Source of the DNA: Gonatopus flavifemur | Taxonomy: Eukaryota; Arthropoda; Insecta; Hymenoptera; Dryinidae | Reading direction: 5' to 3' | Length of the DNA stretch: 64,000 nucleotides | Assembly (NCBI GenBank): GCA_018340375.1 | Contig: JAFFJZ010000002.1 | Span: 41,622,001 to 41,686,000, forward strand | Part shown: one piece after another, positions 11,504 to 23,144 of the stretch | Numbering within the stretch: position 1 is the first letter of the stretch | Layout: every line of letters starts with the position of its first letter | Program-made: the position numbers and the translations under genes | Notes under the pieces: model-generated | What the model was told of the DNA's origin: nothing | Databases searched by the model: none | What the model saw: only the letters and a program-made list of their open reading frames with translations

Positions 11504-12519
11504 AAAATATTAGATTTTTCATCAAATTTTCAGAAATTCTCAGAGTTTTTTTCAGAGAAAAAGCGGAGTTTTTCAGAGATTGTTCATGATGATTTCAGCG
11601 AAATATTTTCGTAGGGGACATCAGGAACTTCTTCACCTGCGCTACGTATGAACACTACCAAATTATGGGACCTTACAATGTTCAACGCAAAACTTTCAAA
11701 ATTCCAACGTATTTTCCCTACGTTATGCATAACAATTTCAAAGCATACTCTGATTTTCACTGTTTATACTGGCAATTTAAAAGAAACAAAAAACAACGCT
11801 TTATGCATCATAATTTCATGAATTTCAAAAAGATTCAATGAACTGAATGTTCCCTCTGAATTTCATAATGATCAAAATGAATCCCAAACTACTTTTGTCT
11901 CTCAACTATTATTAAAAATTTTGATACAATTTGAAAATTGCATTCATCTTTTTTACCCACAGTAAATCCTAACCTCAAAATATTTCATCATAGTATTAAA
12001 GAGTTTGTATGTTATTCCATTAATGTCAATAATTATAGAATTATTTTATTTATTGCGTGTTATTGTAATGAAATCAACTACCACTACACTTTGGTATTTT
12101 ATCATCTATTGGCTTTTATACTTGGATAAATAAAATTAATTTAAAGATTCCAAGCTTTGAATATGAATATTTTTACTCATTTGAAATGTCTAACATTTCA
12201 ATGAATATCAAATAACTTCTGAAAGAATTCAAGTTCTTGCTTTCATTTTATGTTCATTTGGGCGAACTGAGAACACATCTTGAACTTCCGTGGGGATTCA
12301 TGTTTTATCGCATAATGGGTGTTCTTTTGGAATACCGTATGTGGTCTTGATGAATGTTTTGCGAGTTCTGATATGCACTCAATAAGAATTCTTTTTGGAG
12401 TCTTCTGGCACTGCATGTATTCTTTCAAATGACATATTGAATTCTCAAAAAAGAGTTCTCAAAGCATTCTTTCCTGTGAATTCTCTGCGAATTCAAAAGG
12501 GACTGTAGTGCTGTCTGGG

Positions 12520-13108
12520 ATTTGAACGATTATTCAAATAGTTCCAGTCAAAAAATAAATTAATCATTATCTCATTATGAATATTCTTTAATCACATCTG
12601 TAAGATTTATAAATCAAGTGAAAAGCTGTTAAACTTATCCAGGTGCAGATAAAAAAATTTATTCTCCACTCATACAGCGCAAGAGTTCCCGTTATGCTCA
12701 TGAGTATGTATTTATTATGAACACATATTTTGAATTTTTAACGAACTCTTAATGAACAACTCAATGTTCAGAAAGGATTCATAATTAATTCTGCGGGCAT
12801 TCAATACGTTTCCATCTTGAACTCATTGAATCCATTATTGGTTGCATAACAGGGACTATTCAAAAGGTCTTTGGGAAGTCTTTATGAATTCAAATTGATC
12901 ATTAGTGCTTGCTGGGTAAAAAATACACAAGTGGACATTACTCCTTGAAAATTTTCTGCTGAAATCAAATGTTTCAATTTTCCTTGACTTTTTATAAAAT
13001 TTGAATGGATTTCCCTGACTAATGGAGCATTTTGAAAACGTTCCCTGACTTTCCTTGACTGAATAAGGATTTCCTGACTTTCCCTGACTTTTAATGTCTG
13101 CGGGAACC
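12520..13108. repeat. TTCCCTGACTTTCCCTGACT-type repeat and GAATTC-rich DNA
   Basis: Positions 12985-13095 hold diverged copies of a TTTCCCTGACTTTCCTTGAC unit. Positions 12670-12860 have ends around GTTATG/CATAAC and ATTCAAATTGA-like words, similar to 24690-24880. The 97-codon open frame here is repeat-derived. Confidence 0.5.
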
Positions 13109-13925
13109 CTAGTGTTGCCGCGATCCGAGCTGATCCGAGTTCTGAGCATGAGCTTGGTTTGGCTCTTGTGTTTTACAGTGAGGATCGGCTTGGAGATCGG
13201 ATCGATAGCTCAACTGCTTGAATCGGAGCTCGGATTGGCTCGAAGATCGTCGAGCTAGATCTTATGATCTTACGATCTCCATCCAAAATACATGCTAATA
13301 AGAAATTTCTGCATTCAAAAGCTCTTTGGAATGGACCATATTTTTGAAACTCTTAGAGCTGGAGCATAAATCAACGCTTTCTCGAAATTTTCATGACTAA
13401 TTGAATCAAATTTTACAAATGTGTTAATTATGATAACTCCATGAATGCATCTTTTAATGAATAAGTAGATAAATACATCATTAAATGTATCTTCAGAAGA
13501 TTGGTGAAGATTGGTTATCTTTGTAAATATATTTTTACAAAATTCCTGACTTTGCTACTAATTGAACACAATATTGTTTCATAAACCGTGGTAAATATGA
13601 AAAAGTACACTCTGACTTATTCCATGATTATCTCAATATTCAATCTCAATATTATAATAATTATAATCTCAATATTGTTTCATGCGTAAAATCAAGTAGT
13701 TTTTCATCACAGGTTTTCTCTGTTTCCTCGTCTAAAGGGAAATTTCTTCAGAGACGATCTAGCTCGTCGATCTCATAGTTCTGGCTCAGCTCGAAACTGG
13801 GATCGACTGAAATTTTTTCAGCTCTGCTCGAAGATTGGATCGTACAGAATTATCGAGGTCGGCTCGAAATTTCGAGCCAATCCAAGACGATCTTCGATCT
13901 GGATCGAAGATCGCGGCAACACTAG
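13109..13925. mobile_element. Foldback element with CTAGTGTTGCCGCGATC ends
   Basis: Left CTAGTGTTGCCGCGATC and right GATCGCGGCAACACTAG are perfect inverted copies. The inner arms are packed with GATCGAGCTCGATC-like words (GGATCG, GCTCGAAG). A third, apparently truncated terminus of the same type lies at 63425-63445. Confidence 0.75.
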
Positions 13926-15084
13926 GAGCGACCCTGATAGTTCTATTTTTGATCCCGTGACTCTACCTCTCGGGAAGATAGTTCTCATTTACAGTATTTC
14001 CTTTCTTTGCACATTTTGCAAATCTGCCTTGATTTTTTCTCGTTAAATCGTGAACATAATACTTTATTATCTCGAAGTATTACGTGCGTACTGTACTGAG
14101 ATCAAAATACGGATATGCCTTATGGGTAGAACTATATTATGACATGGAGCGACTGACGGAAGCAATATAAGTTACACATACTGTCGGGTTCGGGCTTCTC
14201 CCGTATACACAGGAATGATCATTGTTCACAATTCGTCCGTGATTCAAATAATGCCGGAAGGAACGTGAATAATCCTTTTTCATATTTTCATTCAACCCTT
14301 TGAACACCAGATAACATGATGAATTTATTATAAAAATATTGAGAATTTCAATTGTATCGATAATAAACGTGTTTTCTTCTTACATCAAAATATACCTATC
14401 TTTTTTTTTATCACGGAAATTAGAATGCACATGTTGATGAAGTTACGATTTCACGTGACATTGCAGTGTCCTAATACCACGTGGTTACTGATTATATTGG
14501 AATATATGAATCTTAATAAGATTTACCGGAAGCTAATGAACAATGTAGAGAGAAGTCAACTTCTAAATTTGCATAAGTTTTTATATGAATCGATAAAATT
14601 CTGAATTGTTGCATTTAATATCGTTTTGTTCAAGATTGAAGTATGGCGATTCAAGTCTGCACCGAGATTGTGCCAATCTTGCCCCAAAATTGAACTATTA
14701 TTGGGGCAGTATTGACCCAACGCTTGAGCAATTTGGCGCTAATAATGCAATGATCTTTGAATATAGCAAAAAGATAGAGAAAAGAGATAAAGAAAAGATA
14801 GTGAACTATCTTTTTTAGTATAATCATTCCATGATCTTTTTTCTTCGTGTGGTTATTATTGAATTAATCAACTGAAATTTTTACTTGAGCTCTTCGCTGT
14901 CTCCCTCTTTCATCTTCCAACTTGATCAGTGCGTGAAGGTTTTTCTCTTGTCATAAAATTTGAGCTAAAGTATGAAGCATTATTATGAATAAATCAATTA
15001 ACGAGATATTTTGGATGCGACTTCACATGGGTCATCAAACAATAATGCGAATCAACTCTGGATGCTAAGCTCCTGTATGACTGG
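13926..15084. other. No recognised gene
   Basis: I see no exon-like frame, RNA gene or clear repeat ends. The 70-codon frame at 14606 has no recognisable motif. Confidence 0.4.
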
Positions 15085-15345
15085 CGCACTGAGAAAACTT
15101 TCATTGCACGAAGTACTATTTTTCTTCATAAGCCAGGGGCATTAAAAGATTTCGACTATAACTGCTCTCGATTCTTGATCACTTTTACCATTGGTGATTA
15201 GAATTGTACGTAGAGGGTGGCTTTTTTGCTGTCGTAGATGATAAAAATGATGAGGAATCGAGAACAATTCCAGTCGAAAACTTTTAATGTCCCTGACTCA
15301 CGAAGAATAATAGTACTTCATGAAATGAAATTTTTCTTAAAATGT
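15085..15345. repeat. Foldback with ACGAAGTACTATT arms
   Basis: Arms of about 95 bp: the left at 15105 onward (CATTGCACGAAGTACTATTT, then GGGGCATTAAAAG) is matched in reverse complement by the right ending near 15335. The left end starts CACTGAGAAAA; the right end is degenerate. Confidence 0.6.
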
Positions 15346-15435
15346 GGCGGCATGGTGAATCGAGGAACATGATTTGAGTTCCGTAATATACGAGCTTAAA
15401 GGGATACCAGCGCCGGGACTTCAGCCAAATCTTTC

Positions 15436-15567
15436 GTGCAAGATTTCTCCACGATACTTGAATATTTTCAAAATATCGTTGTATACAGCATTTCTCGAAT
15501 GCTCATAGAAATGCTGTATAGAGCGATATTTCGAAAATATGAAAGTATTTTGGAGAGATCTTGCATG
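15436..15567. repeat. Short perfect-loop foldback
   Basis: The left arm GCAAGATTTCTCCACGATAC is mirrored by GGAGAGATCTTGC, and the centre has GTATACAGCATTTCT opposite AGAAATGCTGTATA. The arms of about 60 bp are almost contiguous. Confidence 0.65.
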
Positions 15568-16059
15568 AAAAATTTGGCTACTATATCTCCTACATATGTA
15601 TTAACAAAGCGCTTTTATTGCCATTTGCGAGAACCGAGTTCCATAATGAGAGACATCGAAGCACCTAGCGCGTCGAAACAGTACTTCACTTTCACCGATT
15701 GAGAACAATTTTGCCAGATGTCTCTACTGCAGTGACAATGTCACAAACGAGGTACAACGAATACTACACACTGAGGACCCAATTTTTCAGATTCAAAGAA
15801 AATTTCTTTGCCCTCATTCTGATGAATCTTGTTTTCAATGAAAAAAATTATTCATCAAAATGGAAAAATTTTCCATTGAATTGAAATCATGCTCTTCGAA
15901 TTGAGGAAAGAATATATGTAACCTGGTCTACGAGAAGGGGGTTTAGGTGTGAAAACAAGTTTTCGAGAAAACAGCTGTTCAAGATAAACAAGTCATTTTA
16001 TCAGTTTCTCTTCAGTTATTCGCTTCTCCCTGCATCCCACCGCATCCCACTTTGTTCTA

Positions 16060-16757
16060 CACGGAGAAAATTCTACACTAGTGGTTACCGTAGCCTACAC
16101 GACTGGCTCATGTTATGCAAAAAAATAATTTCAACATTAATGGTTACTGTATTAACACGAATCAGTCGTGTCTCCACAGTAGAGAATCCCAGACAGCACA
16201 GAAAGTTCTCTGGATGTTCTATAAACATAATCTTGGTTCCGCGTGTGTTGGTGCCCAAGGCACATATTTTTCCAATGTTTAGAGTACCTTCGCTTTTGAT
16301 GCACATGAATACGTACCGAGCACGTTCTTTTCATACACTACGGGACGTTCTTTCCGCGTTTTCTAAACGTGCTTCCATGAAAACTAACCTTTTAAAAACA
16401 TATGTGCAACGCCGCTGAACGTTGTGAAAACCTTTCCTTGAATACGTCCCAAGAACATTGCAAGAAGACATGAATAGAACTAAACGGGACATTTGCATGT
16501 TCCTGCGACATACATGCGACGTTTTTAGAACATCATGAGACGTTATTTGCACGTTCTCTGTGTAACCAAGCACGTTTTCGAAACGTCCAGAAAACCTCCC
16601 GGTGCTGTATGGGATAGTGTAAAATAACGATTCTCTGGTGCGGATACACGATTGATTCGTGTTACAACAGTAACCAATTGTGTTGAAATGACTTTTCCAC
16701 ATAACACGAGCCAGTCGTGTGGGCGACAGTAACCACTAGTGTAGGATTTTCTCCGTG
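16060..16757. mobile_element. TA-flanked MITE (CACGGAGAAAAT ends), copy 1, split by an insertion
   Basis: Ends CACGGAGAAAATTCTACAC and TTTTCTCCGTG with TA duplications. Arms of more than 120 bp carry the ACACGACTGGCTC / GAGCCAGTCGTGT pair. The element at 16188-16613 sits inside. A second copy is at 53715-54202. Confidence 0.85.
16188..16613. mobile_element. CCCAGACAGCAC element filled with ACGTT words
   Basis: Ends CCCAGACAGCAC and GTGCTGTATGGG; AT on each side is a true duplication because the homologous site in the sister MITE copy (53844-53845) has AT once. The interior repeats GAACGTTC/AACGTT words in varied forms. Three overlapping open frames of 60-123 codons here are read-through of the repeat. 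Confidence 0.8.
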
Positions 16758-16897
16758 TAGGACATACAGTGTTGTTTCTGTTTCGAATAATATCGTATTT
16801 GATCGCGTAATTTCGTGGTTTTGCTTAGTCTTGCTCCTTTAACGACCAACACTGAAGAGGTGAAGTTCGTAAATATTATCAATGTTTAATGTTAATG

Positions 16898-17097
16898 AGA
16901 GGATAATTCTGCGGCTCCCTTGCCAAAAAAGAATTCGGTATCGAAGAAACGAAAGGCAAAAGGTAATGACGAGGAAGATTCTACGGCTCTATTCCCAAAA
17001 AAGGAGTTGGCATCGAAAAAAAAACAAGAAAGGCCGAAGGAAAAGTGAAGGAAGATTCTGTGGCTTCATTATCAAAGAAAAAACTAAAGGTAAAAGT
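16898..17097 (+). pseudogene. Lysine-rich coding-like fragment with three repeats, inside a foldback element
   Basis: One frame starting just after a TGA reads EDNSAAPLPKKNSVSKKRKAKG, then a second repeat EEDSTALFPKKELASKKK, then, after a stop and frame change, EEDSVASLSKKKLKVKV. The roughly 65-70 bp units look like a basic, acid-patched tail of a nuclear protein rather than repeat noise. An AATAAA lies downstream at about 17177. The alternative frame (16882-17127, 81 codons) is a shadow. It may be a captured fragment of a host gene; the parent is unknown. Confidence 0.3.
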
Positions 17098-17595
17098 TGG
17101 TTAAAACAATGTATAAATTTACTTTAAATTGTAAATTTGTGAATTTTTATGTAAAATGACGTGGTTTTGCCTTGAAATAAAATTTTTTAACATATGAAAT
17201 GATGTCCATTATTTTATAATTTAATCTCTAAATTTTTTTCATTTTTAATCATTTCTGCTCTTCTTTTTGTACATTTTTAGCGAACTTCCCTACCAGTTAG
17301 AAACTCCTGGTTTACCCCATTCGGAAGAGCATATTTTACTCCATCCAAATCGCCAACAAAGTGAAAAATGATTTTTTCACACCTAACCCCCCTTTTCGTA
17401 GGCCAGGTCACATATTTTTGTTTCAATTAGAAAATTCTTGGTTTTACTTTGATGAACTTTTCTCCATTGGACTGAATTTTCGTCCATTGAAAAAGAGATT
17501 TATTAGAATGAGGGCAAAGAAAATTTTCTTTAAATCTAAGAAATTGGGTTCTCAGTGCATGTTTATGGAAAATTGTCAATCTGAATTGGCATATA

Positions 17596-18166
17596 CAGGG
17601 TGTCCCAGAATTCGCGGACCGGATTTCACAGGTATATTCTGCAGCCAAAATGCAATAATTTCCCGTTTGAAAAAAATGTTTTCGACGCTTAGTTTTGGAG
17701 AAATGAGCATTTTCAGATTTTTTTTCAAATCCAAATCATTCAAAAACACTGTATGCTACATACTTGAGCTTAACACCATTCGCTAAGTTGGAAAACGGCG
17801 GATCTGTGGGAAAACAATTGAAATATTCCATCTTTGATAGTTTCAGAGCTAGAGTGATTTGAAATTTTTTAGCTTCCAGCCAATCAGAATTCAGCAACTT
17901 CAAATCGCTCTAGCTCCGGAACTATCAATGATAAAATAGTTCAATTGTTTTCCCACAGATCCGCCGTTTTCCAACTCAGCGAATGGTGTTAAGCTCAAGT
18001 ATGCAGCGTACAGTGTTTTTGAATGATTTTGATTTGAAAAAAAATCTAAAAATGCTCATATCTCCAAAACTAAGCCTCGAAAACATTTTTTTCAAACGGG
18101 AAATTATTGAATTTTGGCTGCAGAATATACCTGTGAAATCCAGTCCGCGAATTCTGGGACACCCTG
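17596..18166. mobile_element. Long-arm hairpin element with CAGGGTGTCCCAG ends
   Basis: Ends CAGGGTGTCCCAGAATTCGC and GCGAATTCTGGGACACCCTG, TA on both sides. The arms run almost the whole half-length (about 270 bp each) with few mismatches and meet around 17880. Open frames on both strands are mirror images of the arms. Confidence 0.9.
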
Positions 18167-18233
18167 TAGATTAGTGATATTTTTGCGGAGCGTCTAAATG
18201 TAGACGAAGTGCCATCACACAAAAGAAAAGATA

Positions 18234-18472
18234 CACTCAGAAAAATGGTTCACTCTTGAATATGAATCTATTAGTCATTTCTTTGATACGATAAAATTTT
18301 TTTTGATCCAATTAAATTTTATTTGAAATGAATAAAAATTTAGTTGGGTGAAATAAAGTTTCTATTTAATCCAAGTAAAACTCCAGTAGGTTCGGATTTG
18401 AACCGAAATTTAATTGTTCCCAACCAAGTTTAGTAAATCCAAATGAATCCAAGTATAAAATTTTTCTCGGTG
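18234..18472. mobile_element. TA-flanked MITE (CACTCAGAAAAATGG / TTTTTCTCGGTG)
   Basis: Related to 8833-9091 by termini and by the AATAAA/TTTATTTGA-type interior, including a near-central CCAGTAGGTTC segment shared with it. Confidence 0.75.
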
Positions 18473-18708
18473 TAATATTTCAAAATTGGGTATGAAAAAA
18501 TTGTCGAAATTATATATAATTCATACTTGAGTTATACGATACATAACTCACGTATAAATTATATTGAATTATATATCCATTATATATACAAATTTGAACA
18601 TTTTTTCACTCGGGTGGTTAAGCGCGGGGTCCGGTTTTTTCCCGTTTTGTGGCAGTTTTTGTCCCACTTTTTCCAAATCATCCCGGTGTCTCCAACAGGA
18701 ACGCCTTC

Positions 18709-19208
18709 CCGAGTCGAAAAATTTGGACGGTTTTAGGCCTCACATTCCGTTTTCAGACTGATTTTGTCCTGATTGTCGAATAATGCGGACAAAAACAGTA
18801 CTTTTTCGTGATTTTAGTCTGAATTTCTCCTCAATCACTGTAAGTACTGCATGGAGGAAAAAGATTTCGTTATTTTAACGAATCCGTCTTCGCTGAACGG
18901 ATTGAATAACCTAACGATGACATTTCATTGTGTTAATGAGCTGATTTGCTGTATTTACTAACTGATTCGTTATAATTATCAGTCCTTCGCTGATTTTACG
19001 AAGCTTGATTCGCTGAAACAACGAATCGCCGTTCACTTCAGCGGACTTGCTTGCTGTCCATATAATAACAAGCGAGTTTCGTTAAGACAGCGAAATTCTT
19101 GCTATTTCAACGAACTTTTTTCCTCCGTGTGTTTTTGTCCGCATTATTAAAAAATCAATCTGAAAACGAAATATGAGGACAAAAACCGTTCAAATTTTTC
19201 GACTCGGG
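18709..19208. mobile_element. Foldback (CCCGAGTCGAAAAATTT arms) containing a second foldback
   Basis: The outer arms share CCCGAGTCGAAAAATTTG and a GTTTTCAGA.TGATTTT segment, then GCGGACAAAAAC. Between them, 18850-19129 has ends CATGGAGGAAAAA / TTTTTTCCTCCGTG with TTCGCTGAA words. Confidence 0.7.
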
Positions 19209-19216
19209 TTGGTCGC

Positions 19217-20685
19217 CACACAGAGAAAAAAAATTAATTAAAACAAAGAATATTTCTTTGATTCTGAGAAATACTTTCATTCAATGGTATCTATAAAATT
19301 ATTTCATTAAATCATCAAAATGAATCATTTACAAGCATGTCGTGAAACTTGGGTCAGAAAAATTGGATTCTTTGTGTCAATGTCATGGGCATTGGTACTG
19401 AAATTATATTATTTTGGATTGAAAAAATATTTCATTCACGGAATGAACATTTCATTGAAAACAATAAGAGATTACTTTCAGTCAAATGAATATTTTTTCC
19501 ATTCAAAGAAATGGATTCATTCAACAGTGACAATCAAGTAATGTATTCAAATCCGCAATTCTTGAGATTTGTTTTATAAAAAAAATTGTATTATTTGTTA
19601 ATATTTCATGGTCAATTTTAGTGCTCCTGAACTTTTTGATAAACGGGAATTCTGCGCACTTTGAATCATCTTAGACTTTAATGAATGGTTGAGGAGTCAT
19701 GCCATCTTGCCGGTTGAACAATGTTGTCACTTCGGGTAAGGATCTGTAATTCAACGTCATAATCTGAAAGAACTATTTATTTGGATCAAGTATTACTTCC
19801 TGGGAGGACAGCAACATTAATTCTTTATATACAAACCGTACAATCAGGCCAGAGCTTGTGAGAGAGTAGCGACACCTTGCGAAAACTAATCACAGTTTGT
19901 GAAAGTGAATAAAATTTTGAATGATTCCAAAAATCGATTTCTTCATTCCAATGAATTATGCAGTTCGATCAATCCATGGATTGTATTGATTCAGTTTAAC
20001 ATTTGTTTTTGAAAAGACATTGCGTTGAGAAAATATTCCTTCGATTTGATGAAATAAAATTTTCCATTCAACGACGTAATCCATTATTCCTATCAAATGA
20101 TCATCTTTGAATGAACATTGTATATTCGTTCGATAAAAGTTGAACCCGAAAAGATTTAGTCCTTTGATGCAATGACTATTTTTCTCAGTATATTGATTCC
20201 CATATCTTTCTGTGGATGATGAAAACTCTTTGGATACATATATCATTTTTCTTAATCCAAAGAAATCATTAGTTATTACTGATGAAGAAACATTTGTTTC
20301 CTTTCAAGAAGTAAAATATCATAGCAAAGATTATATGATACAAAATTTTTGAATAATTAAGATGATAATCTTATACTTATATCTAAAAAGCTAAGTGATA
20401 GAAATAAAAGAATCATTCATAAATCAAGAATTGAAGTTTTAATGAAATTGGAAATTTCATTCTCAATGAATGGAATGATTGAAACAAGGTCTTAGATATC
20501 TCTTCAAAGAAATATTTCTTTGGTTTGAAGAAAAAAGACTCTAATGAAATCGTTTATTAAAGTCTATGATATAACTCATAGAAAAGATGAATTCATCATT
20601 GCCATGAATATCAGTTATTCAACTAAAAAAACTCAAAATCCGAAGAAGTGTATTTCTTTGGGCTAATGAATTTTTTCTCTCAGTG
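19217..20685. mobile_element. Large foldback, CACACAGAGAAAAAA / TTTTTTCTCTCAGTG ends
   Basis: 1.47 kb. The outer 300-400 bp of each side is filled with ATTCATTCAATG, CAAAGAAAT and ATTTCTTTG words in opposite orientation. The centre (about 19615-19905) is unlike the arms and may be another insert. Open frames at 19320 and 19956 are repeat-derived. Confidence 0.55.
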
Positions 20686-22206
20686 CAGCCTTACCCAAAT
20701 TAGATTCTATCGTACAAATTGGCGGAACATATAATTTGCTACATGAATTACACTATTGAAATATCCTACCAATTCAGTGACTTGAATTTGTTACAGATTC
20801 ACAAGATGCCTTGTTTCATAATTCTTCTGTAAATTGAATACCTCAATCACTATTGTCAAAGTGAAAAAACCTCGATCGTTCACTCCGAGTTCATGACTCG
20901 TGTTCAATTTACATCGAATATGAGGAAAGGAAAAAAAACAGACCGATCGTGTCTATATTTAGACATCCTTCGATGTCTCATACATCAATTTTAAAAATAA
21001 TTCATGTTGATTTGAAAAAAAAAATATATAATAAGAAGAATATGACAAATTGTAGTTTATGATAGAATAGAATACTTTATAAAGAAAAACGCACGTCACA
21101 GTTTTTTCCGACGAGATGAAAGGGGGAAAAGTAATTTAATATTTTATGAAGAAAAAAAAGCACGCCTCAACTATAATGTGTGACGAGACGCGCGCTATAC
21201 ATATAAATTACATGAATTATGCGTTAGATTATTGGATTTTTAATTCTAATGAATATTCTCCAAGCGTTTAAAAGAATCCTCAAAAACCCTGCTGTGATCT
21301 TTCACACGAACGAACGAATATCCAGATTCTAATATAGTTGGAAAATTTGGTCTTTTCATTCAAATATTCTCGTGTAATGAACTCATTCGTTCTCTCTTGA
21401 AGTGAAGAAGAAAGGTCAAATCATGTATTTTCACACCTAAATTTCTTCATAAAAATTCATCAGCTTTTTTTCGAAGTTCTTCAAAAAAATCCCATGGGTA
21501 CAGCGGTGAGGGAGAATTGAAAAATTCATGGAATATTCAATGCATCCGCGAACAGAAGTTTCAAATGTTTCATAAATTTTTATCATAAGGTTCAAGTACG
21601 CAAAGAGCGATGTAATGAATAATCACCACGGAATTAGTTACTTCCCTCAATGTCAACGAAGAGACAAATTATTTGCATCGTGGCCTCTTTTCATGAGAAG
21701 TGTTGTATGAATTTGGAAACAAAAATCCATTGGAAATACATCGATTCAATTGGACGAGTAAAAAAACGAACACATGGATGTTGTCTCCGAGACTACTTAG
21801 CATTTTCTTCTTCTGGGAATAACACATATCGAAGAAACATCCCACACAACACCGAGAGCTCTACAAAATTTCATAAAAAGGACATTTTTTTGATTCTATG
21901 ATGTCAAAAAGTTTCATTAGAAAGATCTTCAACTATTGCGCTTAAAAGGAACCCCCAAGAATCAAATTCTGACGTATTTCAGAGACGAACGTTTCATGTC
22001 AATGGAACAACTTCAGCATGTCATGTTTCCAGTATAGACCCCCCCTTTCCCTTTTGGAAATTTCATTGAATATAAGAAACAAGTCGTACATGAGAGCTCT
22101 GAGTCATATCAATCTCAGTAATAGGTTGTGTGGGATAAAAACTTAAATTCTAGTGAATTCTTTGAGAAGACAGAAACCAGATGAAGCTAGAATCCGTCTT
22201 TGCTTC
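20686..22206. other. No recognised gene
   Basis: AT-rich. A pair of similar segments (about 21060-21120 and 21125-21195, AAGAAAAA.GCACG followed by GACGAGA) forms a short imperfect tandem duplication. Nothing else is supportable. Confidence 0.4.
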
Positions 22207-22446
22207 GCATTATGAAAAATTTTCTGAAAATTCATCAATTTCTGACTATTTCTGTATTTTTAAGCAACAGGTCCGAATTATCAGAAAGTTCTTCTGAATA
22301 TTCAGATTTATTCTCAAAATTAAGAACAATATGGATAAGTTTTCAGAATACATTTGGAAATTCAGAAGAACTCTCTGATAATCCATATCTGTTGCTGTGA
22401 AAAATCATAGGGACGGTCTGAATTTTCAGAAAATTTTTTACAGTAT
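22207..22446. repeat. Degenerate foldback with TCTGAAAATTCA words
   Basis: AAAAATTTTCTGAAAATTCA at the left and GAATTTTCAGAAAATTTTTT followed by ACAGTA at the right are inverted. GCAACAGG / CTGTTGC occur inward at matching distance. Relative of 8070-8297. Confidence 0.55.
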
Positions 22447-22599
22447 GGTTTACAAAAGTTTTCGACAGATTTTACTTGTCGATTTCCATAAGAACCTTCA
22501 TACCAGTATCAAAATGCTTATCGAATTGTCAAATGCAAATAAATTCATTTGAATGGAAGTATTTAAGAGGAGAAGAATTTTTCACCAGTTCAAAAATTT

Positions 22600-22966
22600 C
22601 ATACGCATATTTTTCGCAGTCTCGCTGTAACAGCGAAATCTGATTCTGCTGGATTCTTTTCGCTGGAGCAGCGAATTCTTTTGCAATGACGGTGAACTAT
22701 TTGTTATTGCAGCAATATTTTTACCTAGAATAGTGATTTTTAACTGTGGTATCAAAAAATGTTTGCTATTCTGCATATAATATCGAAATTCGCTGGAAAA
22801 GTCTACACTTTGCTTCCACAGCTCGAAATTCGCTGTCGTAGTTAACAAGATTCCTGTGAAAGCAAATAGATTGCTGTGGCAGCAAAAAATTTGCTGTTCC
22901 AGGAAAAGGTAACCAGCAAATTTACATTTTGCTGTCACCGTAAAGTTTTTTTTTCCGTGCGAAATA
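22600..22966. repeat. GCTGTAACAGC-filled repeat ending TTTTCCGTG
   Basis: Dense TTCGCTG, GCTGTTACAGC-like and CAGCAAA words, with a clear right terminus TTTTTTTTTCCGTG. The left terminus is unclear. The 118-codon frame here is repeat read-through. Confidence 0.5.
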
Positions 22967-23144
22967 TCTTCTCAACTAGTTCTTTCCCTTACTAAATCCG
23001 AGTTTTAGATTTTACTTTTCATTCTTGAAGAGAAAATATCGAATTTCTATTTCTACCACGCCTTATTCGTGGTGTTCACGATTACCTCGCATTCCCATTT
23101 CCCATTACCCCACTCTCCCCGAATGCAACTAAAAGGTTTTCTCA

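Larger units (their letters stand above)
10541..12519. mobile_element. CCCAGACAGCAC element with GAATTC-type filler and inner foldbacks
   Basis: Ends CCCAGACAGCAC and GTGCTGTCTGGG with AT on both sides. GAATTC-like words fill the outer parts (10568-10660 and 12220-12500). Two further foldbacks sit inside (11036-11350 and 11375-11503). Same termini as 16188-16613 and 56320-57031. No transposase-like frame is visible. Confidence 0.65.
15769..17557. mobile_element. Long foldback element (CACTGAG ends) with nested insertions
   Basis: Ends CACTGAGGACCCAATTT and AAATTGGGTTCTCAGTG, CA flanking both sides. Arms of about 190 bp (15769-15965 and about 17365-17557) share the segment around CTTTGCCCTCATTCT. 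Its interior holds the foldback at 16060-16757 and a coding-like lysine-rich stretch at 16898-17097. Confidence 0.7.

Noticed and set aside
16085..16702. Several overlapping frames of 60-123 codons on both strands
   Set aside because: All lie inside the nested foldback 16060-16757 and mirror its arms or the ACGTT filler.
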